From Natronosalvus sp042663485 (GTDB lineage: Archaea; Halobacteriota; Halobacteria; Halobacteriales; Natrialbaceae): DNA of 64,000 bases. The notes below the pieces were generated by a model. The model made no database searches. It was not told the DNA's origin and worked only from the letters and a program-made list of their open reading frames with translations. Where the stretch lies: assembly GCA_042663485.1 (NCBI GenBank), contig JBHTAF010000001.1; one strand, given 5' to 3'. The translations under genes were made by a program, and so were the position numbers. Positions 35,113 through 43,676 of this stretch are shown piece by piece (position 1 is the stretch's first letter; each line of letters opens with the position of its first letter).

Positions 35113-35724
35113 TCAGTCGATGCGAGCGAACGCCAGGTTGCCCGAGATGTTCTTGATGTAGATGTCGACGACGTCGCCCTCGCTCGCGCCGGGAACGAAG
35201 ATGGTGTACTCGCCTTTCTCCGCGACTCCGTCGCCTTTGCGACCCGTTCCCGTAATCTCGACCGTGTAGGTCTGGCCTTCCTCGACGGCCTCGCGCTGGG
35301 TCTGTTGCTGGGCGCTCGAGGAGCGCTTCGTGACCGGGCGGAACGCCCCGCAGGCGTCACACCGGAGCATCGGGGTGCGGTCCTCGCGGACGAGTCGGGT
35401 GTCGGGCAGGCCACACTCCGAACAGCGGACGTACTCTTCGACGTAGGCGTCGATCGCAGCGTCGAAGTCCTGGCCGGAGAACGAGCCGTTGTACCGGCCG
35501 CGACCGTCGGCCAGTTTCCCGTTCGTCCCGAGTTCGCGCTGGACGAACCGGTGCAAGTGGTCGGTCTCCCGCGAGAGGACGTCCGCGATCTCGCCGAGGT
35601 TGGTAAACCGGGTGAAGGCGCCGTCCTTCTGGGTCTGGGCGTCGGGAATCTGCAGTCGGTCGTCGTCCCCGCCGATGTCGGGGACGTTCTCCATCGCGCG
35701 CTCGAGGCTCGCTTCGTAATCCAT
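35113..35724 (-). CDS. Translation initiation factor aIF2 subunit beta with TRAM domain
   Basis: A 203-residue protein. Residues 1-110 form the aIF2-beta core (DYEASLERAMENVPDIGGDD, then NLGEIADVLSRETDHLHRFV); the zinc ribbon is CSECGLPDTRL...LRCDACGAF (about 100-125); the last 60 residues are a TRAM domain (VEITGTGRKGDGVAEKGEYTIFVPG). aIF2 delivers initiator tRNA to the small ribosomal subunit; a C-terminal TRAM fusion is usual in haloarchaea. It lies 45 bp upstream of... that is, downstream of, the MCM-like gene on the same strand, so both may be one operon. Confidence 0.93.
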   Translation of the reverse strand: MDYEASLERAMENVPDIGGDDDRLQIPDAQTQKDGAFTRFTNLGEIADVLSRETDHLHRFVQRELGTNGKLADGRGRYNGSFSGQDFDAAIDAYVEEYVRCSECGLPDTRLVREDRTPMLRCDACGAFRPVTKRSSSAQQQTQREAVEEGQTYTVEITGTGRKGDGVAEKGEYTIFVPGASEGDVVDIYIKNISGNLAFARID

Positions 35725-35769
35725 ACTCGAGCCAAGTGGCCCGCGACGTAAATCCGTTCTGCTCTCGCG

Positions 35770-36516
35770 TTAGGGCGCTAGCGCCGGGTTTTCGCCCTCG
35801 TTGTCGGCGCTCATCGCCTCGAGTTCGAGCGTGCCGGTCGTCGTCTCGCCGTCGAGTCGCGCCCTGGGGATGGCGACGAGTTCGATTTCCTCACCGATCG
35901 AGAAGGCGTCGACGAGATCGTGTTCGAGTTCCACGGCGAGCGTCCGATCGTCGTCGCTGATGGCGATAGTCTGGGCGTCGACGCAGGTTGCCCGATCCGG
36001 CTCGAGCGTGAACGGCCCGTTGGCGTTGCAGTGACGACAGCGCCCCGGTCGACGCAGGAATCGTCCCGGCTGGCGAACCGAGACGAGTTCCTCGCAGTAG
36101 TCACAGCGGAAGCCGGCGACGGCGACCCGCGGACCGGGTGCGTCCACGTCGGCGACGGTCCCCTCGACGGTCACGAGTCGGTTGAGGTGCTCCGTGCCGA
36201 GTTCCGACAGCGAGTGGCGAACGCTCGTCGGCGCCCCGGTCACCCGCAGGTAGACCCGATCGTCCGGGTGAATCCGCCCCTCTCGCGCCCCGAGTTCCTC
36301 GGCGAACTCGCCGAGGGCCGCCCGTCCGGCCTCGAGGGTTCGGTCGGGTTGTTCGAGCAGCGGCGCCGAAAAGCGGTAGTCGGTCCCGCAGCGGTCGAAC
36401 GGGACGGTAAGCGACCGGCGGTCGGGGAACCGCTCGAGGAGCGACCTGACCTCGTCTGCTGCGGGTCGAAACACGTGCGTTCGCCACTTGTCGACCAGTT
36501 CGCGGTCCGAGACCAT
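35770..36516 (-). CDS. Stand-alone MCM N-terminal-domain protein (no AAA+ module)
   Basis: A 248-residue protein that matches only the N-terminal half of the replicative MCM helicase. It has a helical A domain (SDRELVDKWRTHVF...), then an OB fold starting ELGTEHLNRLVTVEGTVADV, with zinc knuckles CDYCEEL and CRHCNAN and FTLEPDRATCVDAQTIAI. No Walker A, Walker B or arginine finger is present, and the frame ends in a normal stop after a disordered tail, so this is a short paralogue and not a truncated gene fragment. It probably binds single-stranded DNA. It precedes aIF2-beta in the same direction. ATG 36516 preferred over TTG 36522. Confidence 0.8.
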   Translation of the reverse strand: MVSDRELVDKWRTHVFRPAADEVRSLLERFPDRRSLTVPFDRCGTDYRFSAPLLEQPDRTLEAGRAALGEFAEELGAREGRIHPDDRVYLRVTGAPTSVRHSLSELGTEHLNRLVTVEGTVADVDAPGPRVAVAGFRCDYCEELVSVRQPGRFLRRPGRCRHCNANGPFTLEPDRATCVDAQTIAISDDDRTLAVELEHDLVDAFSIGEEIELVAIPRARLDGETTTGTLELEAMSADNEGENPALAP

Positions 36517-36814
36517 GGCCAACCTTCGCTCTCCCGGGACTTTGGTAGTCGTCGGCTAACAGCCTTCAGCGCGGCGGGAAGGGGTCGCTCGAGTTCGAGT
36601 CGGTGACGGAAGGTCCCGGAATCGGGTCTGCGTGGACGGCGAGTGAATCATCCGGGTTAGCATGCACAGCAAGTGAATGACATGGTTTTCGAGTGCAAGC
36701 CTTGCCCTTCTGGGTGGGGTCAGCCGGACACTCCGGCCACACAGTCCACCAACGATGGCAGGGCTGGGGTTCGACCGGAGCACTTACCGCCCATGCTAAC
36801 TATGGTATACATGC

Positions 36815-37210
36815 ATGGTGAAGAGCACCCGTCACGCTGTCTATGACCTTTACTACCACGTAGTATTCATCCCGAAGTACCGGGAGCAGCGTCTCACGGG
36901 TGCCGCCGCCGACCGGCTTCACTCCATCTTCGAAGAAATCTGCGACGACAAAGACCTCGAACTGGTCGAAGCCGAAATCATGCCTGACCACGTCCACCTC
37001 TTCATCGGCAGTCCGCCGAAGAACGCCCCGTCACTCATCGTCAACTGGGTGAAGGGAATTTCCGCCCGGTGGTACAATGAGCGGTCCAACGACCGTATCA
37101 AGTGGACGCGCTCGTACTATGTCGGGACTGCCGGCAGCGTCTCGAAAGACGCCGTCAAGCAGTACATCCGCGAGCAGAAGGACAAGCAAGACGGGAGGTG
37201 GACTGCATGA
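36815..37210 (+). CDS. tnpA: IS200/IS605 transposase TnpA (HUH Y1 transposase)
   Basis: A 131-residue Y1 transposase that excises and inserts the element as single-stranded DNA. The HUH motif is DHVHLFIG (His59 and His61), and the nucleophile Tyr is Tyr117 in VKQYIREQ. It forms dimers in the family. Its stop overlaps the tnpB start (ATGA at 37207-37210). Both catalytic features are intact, so it should be active. Confidence 0.95.
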   Translation: MVKSTRHAVYDLYYHVVFIPKYREQRLTGAAADRLHSIFEEICDDKDLELVEAEIMPDHVHLFIGSPPKNAPSLIVNWVKGISARWYNERSNDRIKWTRSYYVGTAGSVSKDAVKQYIREQKDKQDGRWTA

Positions 37211-38496
37211 GGCGCGTTAACTCCTTTACCGTCGTCCCGCGCTCCGACGCCGACGAAGAACTGCTTCACAGGCTGTTGGACGCCTCTGCCTCGCTGTGGA
37301 ACCAAATCACCTACCAGCGCCGGCAGAACTTCACCGACCCCGACATCGACAAGTCGGTGTGGGATACCGAGGACTACCGCAAACAGTACGTCGGTGTCCT
37401 CGGAAGTGCCACCGCCCAACAGGTGATTCGCAAGAACACCGAAGCGTGGCGGTCGTTCTTTGCCCTGAAAGAGAAGGGGGAAGCCAACGGCCTGCCGGGG
37501 TACTGGGGCAACGAGGAAGAAGGGCGGGAGTTGCGGACGTATATTCGCAACGACCAGTACACGCTCCGGTGGGGCGACCGCTCGACCATCGAAATCACGG
37601 TCGGCAGCGACCTCAAGGATGAGTACGACATGGGCTACCGCGAACGCCTCACACTCGGCGTTCGTGGGAAGCCGAAGTGGTCGGACGACCAAGGCCGGCT
37701 GGAACTGTACTACGACGAGTTGAGCGGCCAATTCAGGGCCATTCAACCTGTCACCACGAATGTTTCTCGACAGGACTCACCATTAGCCGACGAGACGGCT
37801 GCTCTGGATATTGGCGCAAACAACATCGTCGCCTGTACAACCACGACCGGCCAGCAGTATCTTTACGAGGGGCGCAACCTGTTCGAGCGGTTCCGCGAGA
37901 CGACCCGCCGAATCGCGGACCACCAATCGAAGGTGAAGCGCGAAGAGGGCCGGTACACGTCGAAGCGGATTCGACGGCTGTACCGCCGACGGACGCGACG
38001 ACGCGACCACGCCATGGACGCACTTGCCCGCGACCTCTTCGATCGGTTGTACGGGGAAGGTGTTTCCACCGTGTACGTCGGCGACCTCACCGACGTACTG
38101 GAAACGCACTGGTCGGTGCGGGCGAACCAGAAGACGCACAACTTCTGGGCGTTCCGCGCGTTTATCGACCGGCTGGCGTGTACCGCCGAGGAGTACGGCA
38201 TCGTCGTCGAAGTCCGCCCCGAAGCGTGGACCTCGCAGACGTGTCCCCAGTGCGGCTCAACGGAGGACACGACTCGACACAACGACACGCTCACCTGTCC
38301 GTGTGGCTTCGAGAGCCACGCGGACCTCACGGCGTCGGAGACGTTCCTCCGACGGCACGAAGGAAACGTACCACGGCCGATGGCACGGCCCGTATGCCTC
38401 AAGTGGGACGACCACCGATGGTCGGCGTCACCACGCGCTCACCGTCCCAACGAGGAGCATACACACCCGCAAGTTACCGCCGGGGAATCGGCGTAG
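37207..38496 (+). CDS. tnpB: RNA-guided nuclease TnpB (IS200/IS605 accessory protein)
   Basis: A 429-residue TnpB of the haloarchaeal IS1341-like type. RuvC-I is ALDIGANN with Asp201, RuvC-III is SHADLTASE with Asp373, and a zinc finger CPQCGSTED...CPCG lies between. At the usual RuvC-II glutamate (IVxEDL) the sequence reads VYVGDLTD, i.e. Gly292-Asp293, so the catalytic Glu is missing from its standard place. Relocated RuvC-II glutamates have been described in TnpB lineages, and nearby Glu (LETHW) is a candidate. In active members the protein uses an omega RNA from the right end to cut excision sites. Confidence 0.93.
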   Translation: MRRVNSFTVVPRSDADEELLHRLLDASASLWNQITYQRRQNFTDPDIDKSVWDTEDYRKQYVGVLGSATAQQVIRKNTEAWRSFFALKEKGEANGLPGYWGNEEEGRELRTYIRNDQYTLRWGDRSTIEITVGSDLKDEYDMGYRERLTLGVRGKPKWSDDQGRLELYYDELSGQFRAIQPVTTNVSRQDSPLADETAALDIGANNIVACTTTTGQQYLYEGRNLFERFRETTRRIADHQSKVKREEGRYTSKRIRRLYRRRTRRRDHAMDALARDLFDRLYGEGVSTVYVGDLTDVLETHWSVRANQKTHNFWAFRAFIDRLACTAEEYGIVVEVRPEAWTSQTCPQCGSTEDTTRHNDTLTCPCGFESHADLTASETFLRRHEGNVPRPMARPVCLKWDDHRWSASPRAHRPNEEHTHPQVTAGESA

Positions 38497-38546
38497 CCGA
38501 ACCCCCACGGTGGAATTCTTGCGCTTAAGCGCGGGGAGGATGTCAA
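38497..38546 (+). ncRNA. Probable omega RNA 3' part / IS right end
   Basis: In IS605 elements the TnpB guide RNA overlaps the tnpB 3' end and ends at the right end of the element. Here this would include the palindrome GCGCTTAAGCGC (38521-38532) and end near GGAGGATGTCAA, with the guide coming from the flanking 38547-38566. Its 5' end inside tnpB cannot be placed. Confidence 0.5.
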
Positions 38547-38583
38547 ACACAGATTCACGGTCCCCCGGAACCAAGACCGACCA

Positions 38584-39828
38584 ATGACCGTCAGTCGTAC
38601 CGTCGAACTCGAGGGGCACATCATCGACTCCGGGACGATGGCCCGGTGTTTCGGGGCCGTGATGGACCTCGGTGGCGAGTTCGACGTCGAGGCGTTCGAA
38701 GTGGGTCGACACAAACACGCGGAGTCCTATTGCCGGATGGCCGTCAGCGCCGAAAGCGAGGCCGACCTCCGGGCGATCCTCCACGAACTCAACCAGAACG
38801 GCGCGACCGTGGCCGATCCGCGCGACGCGACGCTCGAACCGGCGCCCGCCGACCAGGTGGTGCCGATCGACTTCTACTCGACGACGAACCACCCGACCGA
38901 GGTCCGCGTCGACGGTGAGTGGATCCCCGTCGAGAACGTCGAGATGGACTGTGCGCTGGTCGTCACCCGCGCCGAGGACGAGGCCGACGAGGTGCGAGTG
39001 CGGACGCGCGTCCTCAACGCCATCGAGGAGAGCGACCTCGTCGTCACGGGGGAAACCGGCATTCGCGTCGACCCCCCGGAACGCCCACGCGGGAAGGGGA
39101 GCGCGTTCGGCTTCATGCAGGGCGGCGTCTCGAGCGAGCGCCCCTCGAAGTCCCTGATCGAGGAGATCGCCGACGAGATGCGCGACGTGGCCAAGAGCGA
39201 CGGCAACGTCCTGGTCGTCTGTGGCCCCGCCATCGTCCACGCAGGCGGGCGGGAGGCCCTCGCAGACCTCGTACGCGAGGGATACGTCGACGCGCTGAGC
39301 GCGGGCAACGGGTTCGCGGTTCACGACCTCGAGCGCGACCTGTACGGGACCTCCCTCGGCGTCGACACCGAGACGCTCGAGCACCCACGGAAGGGGCACA
39401 AGCATCACATCTACACGATCAGCGAGATCGGCCGCGCCGGGGGGATCGAGGCGGCCGTCGACGCGGGCATCGTCGACAGCGGCGTCATGTACGAGTGCGT
39501 GGCCAACGACGTCCCCTACGTGCTCGCGGGGTCGATCCGGGACGACGGGCCGCTCCCGGACACGATCACGGACTCGATCGAGGCCCAGGACGCGATCCGC
39601 GAGCAGGCCCAGCAGGCCGACCTCGTCCTGATGCTCTCGACGCTGCTCCACTCGGTGGCCGTCGGCAACTGTCTGCCGTCGACGACGAAGACCGTCTGCG
39701 TCGACATCAACCCCGCAACCGTGACCCAGTTGCTCGACCGCGGGAGCGCCCAGGCGATCGGGATGGTCACCGACATCGGGACGTTCCTGCCGATGCTGGC
39801 CGAGGAGTTGCTCGAGGACGAGGCGTAG
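38584..39828 (+). CDS. LOR/SDH-domain enzyme (TIGR00300; archaeal ornithine cyclodeaminase-like)
   Basis: A 414-residue protein with an N-terminal LOR/SDH-type domain (VELEGHIIDSGTMARCFGAVMD) and a C-terminal NAD-binding Rossmann-like half (VLVVCGPAIVHAGGREALADL; LLDRGSAQAIGMVTDIGTF). The same architecture in a Methanococcus protein was shown to be an ornithine cyclodeaminase making proline, and related enzymes in cyanobacteria are arginine dihydrolases. For this gene proline synthesis from ornithine is an inference by family. The IS ends about 37 bp upstream, so its original promoter is likely displaced and expression may depend on the element. Confidence 0.85.
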   Translation: MTVSRTVELEGHIIDSGTMARCFGAVMDLGGEFDVEAFEVGRHKHAESYCRMAVSAESEADLRAILHELNQNGATVADPRDATLEPAPADQVVPIDFYSTTNHPTEVRVDGEWIPVENVEMDCALVVTRAEDEADEVRVRTRVLNAIEESDLVVTGETGIRVDPPERPRGKGSAFGFMQGGVSSERPSKSLIEEIADEMRDVAKSDGNVLVVCGPAIVHAGGREALADLVREGYVDALSAGNGFAVHDLERDLYGTSLGVDTETLEHPRKGHKHHIYTISEIGRAGGIEAAVDAGIVDSGVMYECVANDVPYVLAGSIRDDGPLPDTITDSIEAQDAIREQAQQADLVLMLSTLLHSVAVGNCLPSTTKTVCVDINPATVTQLLDRGSAQAIGMVTDIGTFLPMLAEELLEDEA

Positions 39829-39882
39829 ACGCGCCACGCAAGCGTCAGTCGTCAGTGCTGTGCGATCGGCGCTCTGTTCGAG

Positions 39883-40878
39883 CTAGTCGTCAGTACTATT
39901 CTCAGAAGAATCGTCGCCGTCCCGTTCTGCCGATTCGCTTTCAGTGTCGACGGGGTCGGGCCCGTCATCCCGTTCGGGGGCCTTCTCCCGCGCCGTCTCG
40001 ACCCAGTCGGGTTCCTCGAGGTCCGTCTTGTTGACGTCCGTCGTGGTAGCGACTTGCTGGACGGTGATCGTCCGACCGTCGCGTTCTCCCTCGTCGAACC
40101 GCTGGCCGATCGGCGAATCCTCGAGGGGCATCGTTCCCTCGAGACTGGCGTAGACGATGACGCCCTCGCTATTCACGTAGGCTTCGAATTCGAAGGGTTC
40201 GTCATCGAGGTAGTCGTTGTTCCGGGGCGTCTGCGAAGAGAGCCGGTAGTAGCGATCGCCGTCGGCCTCGAGTCGCTCCACTGAAACGTTCTCGACGGAT
40301 TGAATCATGGATCGCTGGGTGGAGTAGTAGCCGACGAACCCGGCCACCGTCCGGGCGTATCGCGTCGACCCGTTCTCGTACTCGTACACGCCGACCTGTT
40401 CCGATTCGGAGTGGTTGATCCACTGTTCGGCCGCCGTCAACCCGTCGACCGGGACATTGGCGCGAGTTCTCGATGGTGGGTGCTGCGTCGGAAATCGGCC
40501 TTCGAAGCGCTCCGTGGCGTGGAAGGTACCCGCTTCGGGGTCGGCCGCCAGCGACGCGCGATTGTCGAGCAGCGTCGTCCCGTTATCGAGGGTAACGACG
40601 CTCCGGATGTGTTGTCGATACGTACTTTGCAGGGTCGCCTCCATGTGACCCCTGGCCAGGTCTCCCGTGTCGACCGACCCGGACTCGTCGGTCGGAATGC
40701 CGGGAGGGACGTCCTGGTCGGACTCGGTTTCGATTTCGTCGGGGTCCAGCGACTCGTCGACGCCGTAGGCCTCGCGATCGGGACTCGAGTCCTCGAACGG
40801 GGCGGCGGCGAAACCGTTACACCCTGCGAGGGCGATCAGGGCGACCACGAAGATGACCTGGAGGGCGCGTCGCGTCAC
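39883..40878 (-). CDS. Secreted lipoprotein of unknown function (DUF7537-like)
   Basis: A 331-residue lipoprotein. The signal MTRRALQVIFVVALIALAGC ends in a lipobox Cys and is followed by a Pro/Asp-rich linker. The body has beta-rich segments (HIRSVVTLDNGTTLLDNRA, RYYRLSSQ, FEFEAYVNSEGVIVYASLEG) resembling LolA/LppX-like half-barrels seen in many haloarchaeal surface lipoproteins. The last 40 residues are Glu/Asp/Ser-rich and disordered. Function unknown. Isolated between two plus-strand genes. Confidence 0.72.
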   Translation of the reverse strand: MTRRALQVIFVVALIALAGCNGFAAAPFEDSSPDREAYGVDESLDPDEIETESDQDVPPGIPTDESGSVDTGDLARGHMEATLQSTYRQHIRSVVTLDNGTTLLDNRASLAADPEAGTFHATERFEGRFPTQHPPSRTRANVPVDGLTAAEQWINHSESEQVGVYEYENGSTRYARTVAGFVGYYSTQRSMIQSVENVSVERLEADGDRYYRLSSQTPRNNDYLDDEPFEFEAYVNSEGVIVYASLEGTMPLEDSPIGQRFDEGERDGRTITVQQVATTTDVNKTDLEEPDWVETAREKAPERDDGPDPVDTESESAERDGDDSSENSTDD

Positions 40879-41014
40879 AGTGTCGTCGTTACTGGCCAGC
40901 CCCCAAATACTTTCTCGAGCGAAACTTAACCTAGTGAGGGATTCCCTTTTTGTACGTTTCTGCCGGACAGGATAGTATCGGATCGGTGTCGAATCGGTCG
41001 ACGAGGGGATTCAC

Positions 41015-41974
41015 ATGGATCGAGAACACGTACACGCCGGCAAGGAAATCCAGCGACGAACCGGGAAGACGTTCTACCTCGCGACGCGCTTCCTGCCGCA
41101 GCGCGTCCGGGAGCCGACGCACGTCCTCTACGGCTTCTTCCGGATCGCCGACGAAGTCGTCGACGACGCCTCGGGCGTCCCATCCGAGCGGCAAGCCGCC
41201 CGCCTCGAGACGCTTCGCGCGCAGGCGCTGGGCGAACAGCCCACCGACGATCCGGTCCTCATCGCTTTTAGCGACCTCCGGGAGCGATACGGGATCAGCG
41301 ACGCCGAGGTCGACGCGTTCGTCGACGCGATGAAGTCCGACATCCACACCAGTCGATACGACACCTACGCCGACCTCGAGGCGTACATGCGCGGGTCGGC
41401 GGCCGCCGTCGGCGTGATGATGACGGCGATCATGGACCCCGACGATCCGGAGGCAGCCCTCCCCTACGCGATCAAACTCGGCGAGGCGTTCCAGATGACG
41501 AACTTCCTGCGGGACGTTCGCGAGGACGTCCTCGAGCGCGACCGCATCTACCTGCCCCTCGAAACGCTCGCGGTCCACGGGGTCACCGAAGAGCAGGTTG
41601 AGCGCCTCGAGATGACCGACGCGTTCGCGACGGCGATGGCCGAGGAACTTCGTCGGACGGAGTCGCTGTACCGGGAGGGCGTCGCGGGCATCCAGTATCT
41701 CCCCGAGGACTGTCAGCTTCCGGTCTTGCTCGCGGCCGTGCTGTACGCCGAACATCACGCGCTCATCCGCGCTCGAGGGTACGACGTGTTGAACGCCGAG
41801 CTGTCACTGTCGACGGCCCGCAAACTGTGGTGTGTCCTGAAGACGCGCTGGCACTGGCAGTGGAACCCCGACCCGGAAGCCGTCTTCCGGCGGGTGTCGG
41901 CCGTCCCCGGACGCGAGACGGGGACGGCAGGCGGGCCGGACCCGCGTCCCGAAGACGGGGTTCCGACCCGGTGA
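41015..41974 (+). CDS. crtB: Phytoene/squalene synthase family protein
   Basis: A 319-residue trans-isoprenyl diphosphate head-to-head synthase, first committed step of carotenoid (bacterioruberin) synthesis. The substrate motifs are FFRIADEVVDD (first Asp motif) and FLRDVREDVLERD (second), both intact. The family start KTFYLATRFLPQRVR is present. Phytoene synthase is the best reading for a haloarchaeon; squalene synthase relatives exist but lack the RADEVVDD-like form. The C-terminal 20 residues are Gly/Pro-rich. ATG 41015 with no upstream partner. Confidence 0.9.
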   Translation: MDREHVHAGKEIQRRTGKTFYLATRFLPQRVREPTHVLYGFFRIADEVVDDASGVPSERQAARLETLRAQALGEQPTDDPVLIAFSDLRERYGISDAEVDAFVDAMKSDIHTSRYDTYADLEAYMRGSAAAVGVMMTAIMDPDDPEAALPYAIKLGEAFQMTNFLRDVREDVLERDRIYLPLETLAVHGVTEEQVERLEMTDAFATAMAEELRRTESLYREGVAGIQYLPEDCQLPVLLAAVLYAEHHALIRARGYDVLNAELSLSTARKLWCVLKTRWHWQWNPDPEAVFRRVSAVPGRETGTAGGPDPRPEDGVPTR

Positions 41975-42093
41975 CGTCGCCGAGGGTGGCGCTCAGCGGT
42001 CGTCGTTGAAGGCTGTGTTTGGCCTCGTTACCGAAGACGACGTTCGCAGTCGCCGCTGAGGGTGGCGTTCGGCGTCGTTGCCAGGTAGTGGCG

Positions 42094-42351
42094 TCAGCCG
42101 TCGTCCTCGCGATAATCCGACCGTCCGGTGAGTCCCCAGTAGGCCTGCGACAGAATCGTGATGGTGAAGATGATCCCGAGAATCACCGCGACGCCCAGTG
42201 CGGCCGCGTCGCCGACGAACGTGGAGACGAACAGCCAGGCGAGCGCGACGAAGACCACCGACCCGACCACGAGTTCGACGATGTCGCGCGCGGTCGCACG
42301 GCTACTCGAGACGTCGAGGTACTCGGTTTCGAAGCGGTCGATGATACCCAT
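42094..42351 (-). CDS. Small two-helix membrane protein
   Basis: An 85-residue protein with two transmembrane helices (LVVGSVVFVALAWLFVSTFV and ALGVAVILGIIFTITIL) and charged ends. No family name recognised. Starts at the ATG complementary to 42349-42351. Its start region overlaps an antisense-looking frame, which I discarded. Function unknown. Confidence 0.62.
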   Translation of the reverse strand: MGIIDRFETEYLDVSSSRATARDIVELVVGSVVFVALAWLFVSTFVGDAAALGVAVILGIIFTITILSQAYWGLTGRSDYREDDG

Positions 42352-42678
42352 GGGTCGATTTCGACGGACGCGCAGATATAGGTTGGTCGAACCGTCCTGG
42401 ACGGATCGGCGTGCACGCTGGCGAGGACGGCGACCGACTATCCGTGGTGAGTCGGAGACTCCAGACAGTGGCCCCTCGTCCCGTGTTCACGCGACCCAAA
42501 CAATTTTGGAAGAACCCACATGTAGCTGTTCGTTGACCACTGTAGTACGCGGGTCACCCTACCCGGGCGTTGACGTTCGCCCGTCGGGTGTCCCGCGAGT
42601 CACCCCTCGCCCCCCCCCCCTTTCCAACAAGCCCCTTTCGGGAGTGCCTTTTTGCTCGTCGCGAGCCACTGCTCGCGT
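42352..42678. other. 327-bp non-coding gap with C11 homopolymer
   Basis: Holds a run of eleven cytosines at 42610-42620 followed by TTT. No gene seen. Such a run is rare in a well-proofread genome and is a likely length-variable site or sequencing hot spot. Confidence 0.5.
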
Positions 42679-42972
42679 ATGACGAACGAACGCACCGACG
42701 ACGGCACGCGAGCCCACGTCTTCGTCTCCGGGACGGTGCAGGGCGTCTACTATCGAGCGACGACCCGAGAGACCGCTCGAGAGGCGGGCGTCGACGGCTG
42801 GGTCAAAAATCTCGACGATGGCCGCGTCGAGGCGGTCTTCGAAGGCCCCGAGGCGGCCGTCGAGTCGATGGTCGAGTGGTGTCACGAGGGGAGTCCGGCG
42901 GCCGACGTCAGCGACGTCGACGTCGAGTACGAGGAGCCACAGGGCGAGAACGGGTTCGATATTCGGTACTGA
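42679..42972 (+). CDS. acyP: Acylphosphatase
   Basis: A 97-residue enzyme hydrolysing acyl phosphates. Catalytic Arg is in VQGVYYRATTRETA and catalytic Asn in GWVKNLDDGRVEAVFEG, the two hallmark motifs. The ATG at 42679 gives the usual length after a short acidic leader. It ends 4 bp before the convergent gene at 42976, so the two 3' ends almost touch. Confidence 0.92.
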   Translation: MTNERTDDGTRAHVFVSGTVQGVYYRATTRETAREAGVDGWVKNLDDGRVEAVFEGPEAAVESMVEWCHEGSPAADVSDVDVEYEEPQGENGFDIRY

Positions 42973-42975
42973 CGA

Positions 42976-43476
42976 TCACGCGTCCCCGTCGCCCGACTCG
43001 AGTTCGGCGAGCCAGGGCGGGCGCTCGGTGTGAGCCCAGGTGGCCCAGGGGGCCTTCTCGGCCGCGTAGTACGCCCGGTAGGCGGCGACGGGGTCGTCGC
43101 GTCTGTACGCCTCGGGCATCGCCTGTGGTCGCGGGGTCGGCTCCGCGCTCGGGAAGTCGATCAGGTCGGGATCGATTCGGTCGACGACGGTCCAGCTAGC
43201 GTGATCGTCGGCGTGCCCGTAGCGCTCGCGAAACTCCGTGTTGAGTGCTGCGGCGTGGTCGCGGAGGCGCAGCCAGTTGGCTTCCGACTCGGTCGCCCAC
43301 CGCGTGACCGGGTGGTTCGCGTGCGTCGAGGCGTACAGAAAATCCGCCTCGTAGCCGTTCTCCCTGGCCGCCGTGCACAGTACCTGCGCGGCCTCGAGCA
43401 ACAGCTTGTTGACGTGCTCGTCGCAGTGATAGCGAGCCGCCAGGCGCGGGTCCTCGTCGAGCCAGAAGACGTTCAC
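42976..43476 (-). CDS. Pyrimidine-dimer DNA glycosylase-like protein
   Basis: A 166-residue protein resembling the pyrimidine-dimer DNA glycosylase (T4 endonuclease V-like) family of archaea and phages, with the pattern VFWLDEDPRLAARYHCDEHVNKLLLEAAQVLC, which contains an early conserved Cys/His pair, and YASTHANHPVTRWA. UV-damage repair is plausible for a sunlit haloarchaeon. I recognise the family by its shape, not by conserved catalytic residues, so confidence is moderate. Convergent with acyP. Confidence 0.68.
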   Translation of the reverse strand: MNVFWLDEDPRLAARYHCDEHVNKLLLEAAQVLCTAARENGYEADFLYASTHANHPVTRWATESEANWLRLRDHAAALNTEFRERYGHADDHASWTVVDRIDPDLIDFPSAEPTPRPQAMPEAYRRDDPVAAYRAYYAAEKAPWATWAHTERPPWLAELESGDGDA

Positions 43477-43676
43477 GGGTGACGGTAGGGCTCGAGAGAC
43501 CTAAGCGTCTCGCAGGCCGCGTCACGCCTCCTCCATCGACCCGATGACTCGCCGCTCGAAGCCCATTCCCTCCGGCGACCGGCGGTTCATCAGCCGAACC
43601 CCGCTTTCTCCGGCGACCGACGACTCCTCACCCGAACCCCGCAATCTTCAACGGGCAGGCCGGCGAAGGCTCGAGC

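Larger units (their letters stand above)
36681..38546 (+). mobile_element. IS200/IS605-family insertion sequence with tnpA and tnpB
   Basis: About 1.87 kb. The left end probably begins at ATGGTTTTCG (36681 on), because the same TGAATGACATGGTTT recurs at 63983. A left-end hairpin GCCGGA-CAC-TCCGGC is at 36723-36737, and the right-end palindrome GCGCTTAAGCGC at 38521-38532. Both genes look intact. It sits in the divergent promoter region between the MCM-like gene and the LOR/SDH gene. Ends are estimates to within about 10 bp; these elements do not make target duplications. Confidence 0.85.

Noticed and set aside
34705..35751. Possible transposase-like frame near aIF2-beta
   Set aside because: Looked at because the 34.8-35.1 kb gap has no gene. 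The translation has no DDE or HUH motif and most of it is antisense to aIF2-beta.
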